Shown here piece by piece: positions 8,256 to 15,215 of a stretch of 64,000 bases of DNA. Each line of letters starts with the position of its first letter. The first letter of the stretch is position 1. A program made the translations under genes and the position numbers. Origin of the DNA: Microbacterium sp. SS28 (GTDB lineage: Bacteria; Actinomycetota; Actinomycetes; Actinomycetales; Microbacteriaceae). The stretch is taken from NCBI RefSeq assembly GCF_022761035.1, contig NZ_JAKWJP010000001.1, positions 806,001 through 870,000 of the forward strand. Reading direction: 5' to 3'. The notes below the pieces were generated by a model. It was not told the DNA's origin and ran no database searches. It was given only the letters and a program-made list of their open reading frames with translations.

Positions 8256-9053
8256 TCAGCCGTTCTTGGCGTCCCGCCAGCGCAGCCACGACTGGACGAT
8301 GTCGTAGTCCCAGTCGGGTCCCTGGAAGCTCAGCGTGAACAGCCGCACGCCCGCGTCGTACAGAGCGTCCGCGGCATCCTGTCCCTTGTTGTGAAGCTCG
8401 TTCGAGATCACGAGGTTGGACGTGTCGCGCTGCTCCTTCTCGGCCCAGCGCTCGATGACATCGAGCTTGTGCGGCAGGTCGGCGGGCGAGACGAAGCTGT
8501 GCCAGATGTCGGCGTGCCGCGCGACGAGGCGCAGCGTCTTCTGCTCGCCCTTGCCGCCGATCATGACGGGGATGCGACGCGTCGGCAGCGGGTTGAGCTT
8601 CTGCCAGCGGCGCTCGATGCGCTGCAGGCCCTCGGCGAGGTCGTCGAGGCGCGACCCTGCCGTGCCGAACTCGTACCCGTACTCGTCGTAGTCGCGCCGG
8701 AACCAGCCCGAGCCCGTCGCGAAGATGAACCGGCCCTCGCCGCCCTTCGCCGAGATGTGGTCGATCGTCCGGGCCATGTCGGCCTGCAGGTCGGGGTTGC
8801 GGTAGCTGTTGCAGTTGACGAGCGAGCCGAACTCGACACGCTCGGTCTGTTCTGCCCATGCCGCGAGCATCGTCCACGACTCGAAGTGCAGACCAGCGGG
8901 GTCGCCCTCGAGGGGGAAGAAGTGGTCCCAGTTGAAGAGGATGTCGACGCCGAGGTCTTCGAGGCGGCGCACGGCGTCGCGGAAGGAGTCGTAGGGGGCG
9001 TGCTCCGGCCGCAGCTGCACGCCGAGGCGGACGGGAGTGTCGAGAAGAGGCAT
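8256..9053 (-). CDS. LLM-class (luciferase-like) F420-dependent oxidoreductase
   Basis: The 265-residue protein has the TIM-barrel pattern of the luciferase-like monooxygenase superfamily: VRLGVQLRPEHAPYDSF near the N-terminus, NWDHFFPL, the strand TERVEFGSLV, the ISAKGGEGRFIFATGSGWFR segment typical of F420-binding members (GxGWxxxxY-like), and RRIPVMIGGKGEQKTLRLVA. In actinobacteria this family reduces or oxidises small organic substrates with F420; some members use FMN. It is shorter than many members (~300), as is common for this subgroup. It has its own leaderless promoter. The substrate cannot be told from sequence. It is an isolated gene between metH and the PadR/HAAS pair. Confidence 0.88.
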   Translation of the reverse strand: MPLLDTPVRLGVQLRPEHAPYDSFRDAVRRLEDLGVDILFNWDHFFPLEGDPAGLHFESWTMLAAWAEQTERVEFGSLVNCNSYRNPDLQADMARTIDHISAKGGEGRFIFATGSGWFRRDYDEYGYEFGTAGSRLDDLAEGLQRIERRWQKLNPLPTRRIPVMIGGKGEQKTLRLVARHADIWHSFVSPADLPHKLDVIERWAEKEQRDTSNLVISNELHNKGQDAADALYDAGVRLFTLSFQGPDWDYDIVQSWLRWRDAKNG

Positions 9054-9060
9054 GCGGCTC

Positions 9061-9066
9061 AGCCTA
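9061..9066 (-). promoter_or_regulatory. -10 box of the LLM oxidoreductase gene (leaderless)
   Basis: TAGGCT on the minus strand lies 7 nt before ATG 9053, with no Shine-Dalgarno sequence between. Confidence 0.45.
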
Positions 9067-9170
9067 GAGGCGGGTCGGGATACCGGGGCCGGGGGTTGCG
9101 CGGGGCCGGATCGCGCGCCCTTCGCCCAGGAGCGCCTGTCCTGACCCGTGAATCCGTCCGCGCCTTGACC

Positions 9171-10148
9171 TCAGCACGCCAGGCGCGCGCGGCGCGCCTT
9201 GAGGAAGGCGTCGATCGAGTCCCAGATCGCGATGCCGATGATGAGGAAGGCGAACACGATCGAGACGATCGTCGTGACGGTCTCGGCGGAGTCCGTGGGG
9301 TCCGGAGGGATGACGGCGGGGAAGAACTCGGGGTTCAGGAGCTGCTGCTGCGACAGCAGCCACAGCGCACCGCCGGCGACGACGATGTTGAGGATCAGGT
9401 TGATGGTGGCGGAGCCGACGTCCCACGCGCCTTTGGCGTAGACCGAGATCGCGAGCAGCGCCTCGAACAGCATGAGGACCAAGAGCGCGCCGATCCACCA
9501 CGGCCACAGCTGCGGCGCGAGGAACGAGACCCATCCGCTCTCGGTCGTGTAGGCGAAGCCCACGAAGTGGTCCCAGAGGATCGCGCCCGCGGCGACGGCG
9601 AGGAACACGAGCGAGGCCACGAGGTCGCTGAGCTTCGCGCCGGTGTCCTTCGGCTCGGGCAGGTCGTCGATCTTCCACGCGCTCACGACGCCGCTGTCGG
9701 CGCCGCGCTCGGACCGCTCGATGATGAAGAACACGAGAGTCGTCCAGAACCCGATGTGCACGATGACGCCGATGAGGACGGCCCAGACGGTGCCCATGAT
9801 CTCGCCGAAGCTCTCGCCGGCGATCGTCATGCCGAGCGTCACCCCGAACACGGCGCACGCGGGCACGATCGCCCACAGGAGCTTCGTCAGGCGCCACCAC
9901 GTGAGGTAGTACCGCGGGCCGATGAGCCACAGCGGGCGGTCGGTGTAGCCCGCGGCGAGCTTGTCGGGGTCGCCGAGGTCGGTGAGCACGGCGCGCTCCG
10001 CGGCATCCTGCGGTTCGCCCTCGGCCGTGCGGGCGTCGATCTGGTCGTCGATCGAGGCTCGGAGTTCGGCGGCGAGGTCGGCGCGCTGCTTCTCGGGGAC
10101 GGTGCGCATCGCGGCATCGATGTAGCGGTCGGTGAGGGTCGCGTTCAT
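9171..10148 (-). CDS. HAAS-domain multi-pass membrane protein
   Basis: The 325-residue protein has an N-terminal cytoplasmic helical part (residues ~1-85, DRYIDAAMRTVPEKQRADLA) of the HAAS/permease-prefix type, in which a short conserved helix bundle precedes membrane helices. About eight hydrophobic segments follow, for example LWAIVPACAVFGVTLGM and SLVFLAVAAGAIL. The gene follows padR by 1 nt, and this PadR + HAAS protein pairing is a common two-gene regulatory unit in Gram-positive bacteria. The HAAS protein is probably the target or partner of the PadR-controlled response. No catalytic motif is visible and the transported or sensed compound is unknown. Confidence 0.75.
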   Translation of the reverse strand: MNATLTDRYIDAAMRTVPEKQRADLAAELRASIDDQIDARTAEGEPQDAAERAVLTDLGDPDKLAAGYTDRPLWLIGPRYYLTWWRLTKLLWAIVPACAVFGVTLGMTIAGESFGEIMGTVWAVLIGVIVHIGFWTTLVFFIIERSERGADSGVVSAWKIDDLPEPKDTGAKLSDLVASLVFLAVAAGAILWDHFVGFAYTTESGWVSFLAPQLWPWWIGALLVLMLFEALLAISVYAKGAWDVGSATINLILNIVVAGGALWLLSQQQLLNPEFFPAVIPPDPTDSAETVTTIVSIVFAFLIIGIAIWDSIDAFLKARRARLAC

Positions 10149-10149
10149 G

Positions 10150-10485
10150 TCAGTGCTCCTTGGGGAGTGCGTCGATCGAGGCGGCGACGCGGGCGAAGTC
10201 GGCGGTGAGGGTCGTGGCCAGGCGTGCGCCGGCCGCGCTCGTGCGGTAGAACTTGCGCGGCCGCGCCTCGTCGGTGTTCCACTCGCTCACGAGGTGGCCC
10301 TGCTTCTCGAGGCGGCGCAGCAGGGGGTAGAGCGTGTTGGCGTCGGTGTCGAAGCCGCGCGCACCGAGCTCTTCGAGCAGGCCGTAGCCGTAGCCGGGCG
10401 TCGTGAGCAGGCGCAGGCACGCCAGGACGACGGTGCCGCGACGCAGTTCCTGCAGGTGCGTCTCGAGGGCTTCGGTCTCGGTCAT
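10150..10485 (-). CDS. PadR-family transcriptional regulator
   Basis: The 111-residue protein matches the PadR winged-helix pattern: LQELRRGTVVLACLRLL, then the GYGYGLLEEL helix, the recognition-wing segment NTLYPLLRRLEKQGHLVSEW, and RPRKFYRTSAAG. It lacks the long C-terminal dimerisation domain of PadR sensu stricto, placing it with the short PadR-s2 type. It forms an operon with the HAAS membrane protein downstream. A 13-bp perfect palindrome sits in the spacer of its predicted promoter, so autorepression is likely. Confidence 0.9.
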   Translation of the reverse strand: MTETEALETHLQELRRGTVVLACLRLLTTPGYGYGLLEELGARGFDTDANTLYPLLRRLEKQGHLVSEWNTDEARPRKFYRTSAAGARLATTLTADFARVAASIDALPKEH

Positions 10486-10492
10486 GTCTCAC

Positions 10493-10522
10493 ACCTTACT
10501 GTGTGTCACACACTATTGGCAA
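10493..10522 (-). promoter_or_regulatory. padR promoter with palindromic operator in the spacer
   Basis: On the minus strand TTGCCA (10517-10522) and TAAGGT (10493-10498) are separated by 18 nt. The spacer region carries the perfect palindrome TGTGTGtCACACA (10500-10512, plus strand). Occupancy would block RNA polymerase, which fits PadR autoregulation. The consensus differs from the ATGT-N8-ACAT of classical PadR sites. Confidence 0.5.
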
Positions 10523-10628
10523 GGGCACATCAATGCGTAACGCCGGCGCGCGCGCCGATTGCCGGAAGATGTGGCGACTCGACATCAGGTAGCGCGAAGA
10601 TCCGGCAAGTCGGGGGAGGATGGGGCGC

Positions 10629-11624
10629 GTGACCGAGCCCGTTCCCCCGCTGTCAGAGCTGCTCGCCTCGGCGCGGGTCGTCGCCCTCCCCCTCGCGACG
10701 CGCTTCCGCGGCGTCGACGTCCGCGAGGCCGTCGTCTTCGAGGGCCCCGAGGGGTGGACCGAGTTCTCACCCTTCGCCGAGTACGGCGACGAAGAGGCAG
10801 CGACGTGGCTCGCGGCCGCGATCGACTTCGGCTGGACGCCTCAGCCGGCGCCCGTGCGCACCGAGATCCCGGTCAACGCGACGGTGCCGGCGGTGGCAGC
10901 GGCATCCGTCCCCGCCGTCCTCGCGCGCTTCGACGGATGTCGCACGGCCAAGGTCAAGGTCGCGGAGCCCGGGCAGACCCTCGCCGACGACGTCGCCCGC
11001 GTGCGCGCCGTGCGCGAGGCGATGGGGCCCGAGGGCCGCATCCGCATCGACGCGAATGCGGCGTGGAACCTCGACGAGGCCGAGCACGCGATCCACGCCC
11101 TCGCCGAATTCGATCTCGAGTACGTCGAGCAGCCGTGCGCGAGCATCGACGAGCTCGCCGAGCTGCGCCGTCGCGTCACCTACATGGGCGTGCCGATCGC
11201 CGCCGACGAGAGCGTGCGCAAGGCGGAGGATCCCCTCGCTGTCGCCCGCGCAGGCGCGGCCGACCTGCTCGTCGTGAAGGCCCAGCCGCTCGGCGGCGTG
11301 CGCCGCGCGCTCGCGATCGTCGCCGAGTCGGGGCTCCCGGCCGTCGTCTCGAGCGCCCTCGACACGTCGATCGGGCTCGCGATGGGTGTCACTCTCGCCG
11401 CCGCCCTGCCCGAGCTCGAGTTCGACTGCGGGCTGGGCACGGCGTCGCTCTTCACGGCCGACATCGTGAACCCTCCACTCACGCCCCGCGGGGGCGTGCT
11501 GCCGGTGGGCCGCGCCACGCCCGACGCGGGCGCACTCGACTCGCTCGCCGCGGCCGACGACCGCCGCGACTGGTGGCTCGACCGACTCGCGCGGTGCCAC
11601 GCGCTGCTCGGCGCACGGGAGTAG
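10629..11624 (+). CDS. menC: o-Succinylbenzoate synthase (MenC)
   Basis: MenC dehydrates SHCHC to o-succinylbenzoate in menaquinone synthesis. The ~331 residues have the enolase-superfamily layout: a capping domain (residues ~1-90), then the barrel with the catalytic KVKVAEPGQ lysine motif, metal ligands in RIRIDANAAWN, YVEQPC and IAADESVRK, and the second lysine in DLLVVKAQPLGG. These mark the OSBS branch. The start was set at GTG 10629 because GGAGG at 10615-10619 is 9 nt before it, while an upstream in-frame ATG at 10620 abuts that sequence. It is the second menaquinone gene in the window, separated from menB by about 10 kb. Confidence 0.93.
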   Translation: MTEPVPPLSELLASARVVALPLATRFRGVDVREAVVFEGPEGWTEFSPFAEYGDEEAATWLAAAIDFGWTPQPAPVRTEIPVNATVPAVAAASVPAVLARFDGCRTAKVKVAEPGQTLADDVARVRAVREAMGPEGRIRIDANAAWNLDEAEHAIHALAEFDLEYVEQPCASIDELAELRRRVTYMGVPIAADESVRKAEDPLAVARAGAADLLVVKAQPLGGVRRALAIVAESGLPAVVSSALDTSIGLAMGVTLAAALPELEFDCGLGTASLFTADIVNPPLTPRGGVLPVGRATPDAGALDSLAAADDRRDWWLDRLARCHALLGARE

Positions 11625-11651
11625 GCGCCCCGACGCTCGGGGCGGCGCGGC

Positions 11652-12284
11652 TCAGCGGGGTTCGATGATGAGCTCCGCGACGCGCGCGAGCTCTTCGTTG
11701 GTCCGGCGGCACATCTCCTCGTAGTCGAGCCCTGCCATCGTGGCGCGGACGGATGCCCCGTCCCAGACCGTCATCATGAGCCGGGCGGCCTCGACCGCCG
11801 AGACGCGGAACGTCAGCGCGTTGCTGCGCGAGATGTCGTCGATGATCTGCGCGACGCTGCGCACCATCTCTTCGTCCTGTGCGAGATAGGCCGCGCCGAG
11901 CTGCGGATTGCGCAGCGCGTGGATGCGGATCTCGTTCATGAGCAGGATCCCGAGCCGGTCCTCGACCGAGATGTCGAGGGCCTGCTGGATGATCGACAGC
12001 GCGTCGACCGCGACATCGGCGAAGGCGCCCTGCTGCTCGAGTTCGGTGACACGGTGCTGCACGACGGCGACGCGCTCGCGCGAGACGATGGCTGCCAGCT
12101 CGAGGAAGAGAGCGTCCTTCGTCTCGAAGTTGGAGTAGAACGCGCCGCGCGTGAATCCCGCGCGTTCGCAGACGGCTTCGACGGATGCCGCGTCCAGCCC
12201 GACCTCGGCGAACACCTCGGCCGCAGCGTCCAGGAGGCGCTGACGGGTCGCATCGCGTCGACGCGTCGTGGCGACATCCGTCAT
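11652..12284 (-). CDS. TetR-family repressor, probably of the adjacent MMPL exporter
   Basis: The 210-residue protein has a TetR DNA-binding domain at residues ~8-58: RQRLLDAAAEVFAEVGLDAA, VEAVCERAGFTRGAFYSNF and ETKDALF, the last two spanning the helix-turn-helix. The variable helical C-terminal ligand domain follows. AGGAGGA lies 6 nt before ATG 12284, so unlike many neighbours this gene uses a leader. It is divergent from the MMPL/YhgE operon, and two inverted repeats sit in the shared intergenic region, which is the usual arrangement for a local efflux repressor. The ligand is unknown. Confidence 0.92.
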   Translation of the reverse strand: MTDVATTRRRDATRQRLLDAAAEVFAEVGLDAASVEAVCERAGFTRGAFYSNFETKDALFLELAAIVSRERVAVVQHRVTELEQQGAFADVAVDALSIIQQALDISVEDRLGILLMNEIRIHALRNPQLGAAYLAQDEEMVRSVAQIIDDISRSNALTFRVSAVEAARLMMTVWDGASVRATMAGLDYEEMCRRTNEELARVAELIIEPR

Positions 12285-12346
12285 GATTCCTCCTCGTCCC
12301 GATTCTCACACCTGACGTTCAGCCTTGCGATCGGAACCGACTTTAC

Positions 12347-12379
12347 GATACATCTATGTATCGGATACAGCGGCGTATC
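12347..12379. promoter_or_regulatory. Tandem inverted-repeat TetR operator
   Basis: GATACAT-CT-ATGTATC (12347-12362) is a perfect palindrome with a 2-nt centre. It is followed immediately by GATAC-N6-GTATC (12364-12379). The two sites share the half-site GATAC and lie in the AT-rich part of the TetR/MMPL intergenic region, where both promoters must be. Binding of two TetR dimers is the natural reading. Confidence 0.7.
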
Positions 12380-12410
12380 GAGACATCCTGACGGTTTTAT
12401 CGGAGGCTCC

Positions 12411-15215
12411 GTGTCCACTCTCCTCTACGCGCTCGGCCGCTGGTCGTACCGTCATCCGTGGCGCGTGCTCGTCGCCTGGCTGCTGCTGCTCGGAATCGCC
12501 GGCGGAAGCGCCGCGGCGTTCACGCAGGGCACCGACAACACCTTCTCGATCCCGGGCACCGAGGCCCAGGCGGGCATCGAGCAGCTGAGCCGGTCGTTCC
12601 CGCAGGCGAGCGGCACGAGCGGTCAGCTCGTCGTCGTCGCCGCGGAGGGCGACAGCGTCGACGAGGAGCCCTACTCGTCGGCGATCGAGGACACGATCGC
12701 GCGTCTCGAGGACCTCGACGGCGTCCTCGCCGTGACCGACCCTTTCAACGAGTTCGTCTCGGGGCTCGTGTCGGACGACGCGTCTGCCGCGATCATCCGC
12801 CTGCAGTTCGACGGGCAGGCCACCGACGTGACGCCCGAGACGAAGGAGGAGCTCGCCGACATCAGCGCCGACTTCGAGGAGTCGCTCCCCGAGGGCTCGC
12901 AGGTCGCGATCGGCGGCGACCTCTACTCGCAGTCCGTGCCCGCGATCTCGCTCATCGAGGCCGTCGGCGTGCTGGTCGCACTCTTCGTCCTGATCGTCGC
13001 GTTCCGCTCGTTCGCGGTCGCGTGGTTCCCGCTCGTGACCGCCCTCATCGGCGTCGCGCTCGCGATCTCGCTCATCTTCGTCGCGACGGCGTTCGCGTCG
13101 ATCTCTTCGACCACCCCGCTGCTCGCGATCATGCTGGGCCTCGCGGTCGGCATCGACTACGCGCTGTTCATCATCGCGCGACATCAGGACCAGGTCCGCG
13201 CGGGCGTCGAACCCGAGGAATCGGCGGCGCGCGCGACCGGCACAGCCGGATCCGCCGTCGTCTTCGCAGGCGTCACGGTGCTCATCGCGCTCATCGGCCT
13301 CTCGATCGCGAACATCCCGTTCCTCACGACGATGGGCATCGCGGCCTCGGTCGCCGTCGCGATCGCCGTCCTCGTCGCGCTCACGCTCTCGCCCGCACTG
13401 CTCGGCTTCGCGAAGGGTCGCGTCGTCGGCTGGAAGCGCCGTGGGGCTCGGACGGTCGCGCCGGTGGTCGAGGAGGCGACCGTTCCGGCGGAGACCGCAG
13501 CCCCCGCTCGCGCGAGCAAGCGCCACCGGCGCGGCTTCTCGGAGGTGTGGGTCGGCGGCGTGACGCGGCATCCCGTCATCACGACGATCGCCGTCGTCGT
13601 GGGCCTCGGGATCCTTGCGATCCCCGCCGCGAGCCTGCGTCTCGCGCTCCCCAACGCCGGCATGCAGCCCGAGACGAGCGAAGCGCGGCAGGCGTACGAC
13701 CTGACGTCGGAGCACTTCGGGCCCGGCTTCAACGGCCCGCTCATCCTGACCGGCACGATCGTCACGTCGACGGATCCCCTCGGCCTCATGGAGGACCTCG
13801 GCGACGCCGTGCTCGAGATCCCGGGCGTCAAGGCCGTCGCGCTCGCCGTCCCGAACGAGACAGCCGACACGGGCATCGTGCAGCTCGTCCCCGAGACGGC
13901 GCCCGACGACCCCGCGACGGCCGACCTCGTGCGCGAGCTGCGCTCGCACCACGACGAGTGGCTCGAGGAGTTCGGTGTCGACCTCAAGGTGACGGGCTTC
14001 ACGGCCGTCGCGATCGACATCTCCGACCGCCTCGGCGGAGCGCTGCTGCCCTTCGGCATCTTCGTCGTCGGCCTGTCGCTCGTGCTGCTGACCATCGTCT
14101 TCCGGTCGATCTGGGTGCCCATCAAGGCCGCCCTCGGCTACCTGCTCTCGGTGCTCGCGGCGTTCGGCGTCATCGCCCTCGTCTTCGAGTGGGGCTGGTT
14201 CGGCGAGGCGCTGCACGTCGCCAAGACGGGTCCGATCATCAGCTTCATGCCCATCATCCTCATGGGCGTCCTGTTCGGTCTCGCGATGGACTACGAGGTG
14301 TTCCTCGTCTCGCGCATGCGCGAGGACTATGTCCACAAGCGGCGCGACAACGGCGGGGTGGGCAGTCGCGAGATCGCCGTCGGCGCCGTCCGATCGGGCT
14401 TCACGGCCTCTGCGCGCGTCGTGACGGCGGCCGCCGTCATCATGTTCGCGGTCTTCGCGGCGTTCATCCCCGAGGGCGACACCGCCATCAAGCCGATCGC
14501 GCTGGGCCTCGCCGCGGGCATCGCGATCGACGCGTTCCTCGTGCGCATGACGCTCGTGCCCGCCGTCATGACGCTCCTGGGCGACAGGGCGTGGTGGATG
14601 CCGCGCTGGCTCGATCGCGTGCTCCCCCACTTCGACATCGAAGGCGAGGCCGTCGAGCGCGAACTCGCGCTCGCGAACTGGCCGGAGCCCGACACAACAG
14701 CCGTCGTCGCCGCGGAGCTGCTCGACGTCTCGGACGAGGGCCGCACCCTCGTGACGGACGTCACCTTCCGCGTCGAACCGCGCGAGTCGCTCGTCGTGAC
14801 GAGCGACTCCCCCGCATCGGCGACGGGCTTGCTGCTCGCGGTCGCCGGGCGCCTCGCGCCGACCGACGGCAGGCTCCGGGTCGCGGGGCACCTGCTTCCC
14901 GAGCGGGCCGCGTGGGTGCGTGCGCACGTCGGCGTCGCGCTGCTCCACGGCGCGCAGGAGCCGCTCGACGATCTCCGCCGCGCGCTGCGCGGTCGCACGT
15001 CGCTGGTCGTCGTGGACGGCATCGACGCCCTGACACCCGCCGAGCGGACGCAGGCGGCCGGGATGCTGCGGGACGCGGCATCCGTCGCCCTCGTCGTCTC
15101 GGCGACCGACGCCGCCGTCGCGCGGGCGCTGCTGGCCGACGCCGGGCGCGCGCCGCTGCCGACGCTCGACGTCTCCCGAACTCCCGCCCTCTCTGCTGCC
15201 GAGGTGACCCTGTGA
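12411..15215 (+). CDS. MMPL/RND-family exporter with degenerate ABC-ATPase-like C-terminal extension
   Basis: The 934-residue protein starts at GTG 12411 with CGGAGG 4 nt upstream. Residues ~1-760 form a complete MMPL transporter: two repeats, each with an extracytoplasmic loop and a helix bundle. The proton-relay Asp-Tyr pairs are visible in GIDYALFIIARHQ and AMDYEVFLVSRMRED. Such proteins export lipids or drugs using the proton gradient. The last ~170 residues look like a soluble ABC nucleotide-binding domain, with EGRTLVTDVTFRVEPRESL where an ABC core begins and GRLAPTDGRLRVAG after the P-loop position. The Walker A lysine is lost (TSDSPASATGLLL) and Walker B reads SLVVVDGIDAL. It overlaps the next gene by 4 nt. 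The tail is probably a regulatory or docking remnant. Confidence 0.9.
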   Translation: MSTLLYALGRWSYRHPWRVLVAWLLLLGIAGGSAAAFTQGTDNTFSIPGTEAQAGIEQLSRSFPQASGTSGQLVVVAAEGDSVDEEPYSSAIEDTIARLEDLDGVLAVTDPFNEFVSGLVSDDASAAIIRLQFDGQATDVTPETKEELADISADFEESLPEGSQVAIGGDLYSQSVPAISLIEAVGVLVALFVLIVAFRSFAVAWFPLVTALIGVALAISLIFVATAFASISSTTPLLAIMLGLAVGIDYALFIIARHQDQVRAGVEPEESAARATGTAGSAVVFAGVTVLIALIGLSIANIPFLTTMGIAASVAVAIAVLVALTLSPALLGFAKGRVVGWKRRGARTVAPVVEEATVPAETAAPARASKRHRRGFSEVWVGGVTRHPVITTIAVVVGLGILAIPAASLRLALPNAGMQPETSEARQAYDLTSEHFGPGFNGPLILTGTIVTSTDPLGLMEDLGDAVLEIPGVKAVALAVPNETADTGIVQLVPETAPDDPATADLVRELRSHHDEWLEEFGVDLKVTGFTAVAIDISDRLGGALLPFGIFVVGLSLVLLTIVFRSIWVPIKAALGYLLSVLAAFGVIALVFEWGWFGEALHVAKTGPIISFMPIILMGVLFGLAMDYEVFLVSRMREDYVHKRRDNGGVGSREIAVGAVRSGFTASARVVTAAAVIMFAVFAAFIPEGDTAIKPIALGLAAGIAIDAFLVRMTLVPAVMTLLGDRAWWMPRWLDRVLPHFDIEGEAVERELALANWPEPDTTAVVAAELLDVSDEGRTLVTDVTFRVEPRESLVVTSDSPASATGLLLAVAGRLAPTDGRLRVAGHLLPERAAWVRAHVGVALLHGAQEPLDDLRRALRGRTSLVVVDGIDALTPAERTQAAGMLRDAASVALVVSATDAAVARALLADAGRAPLPTLDVSRTPALSAAEVTL

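Noticed and set aside
4519..8307. 1,262-codon plus-strand frame opposite metH
   Set aside because: The minus-strand frame is unmistakably MetH; the opposite frame is compositional shadow.
12354..14948. 864-codon minus-strand frame opposite the MMPL gene
   Set aside because: Its sequence is D/R/H-rich without structure, while the plus frame encodes a full transporter.
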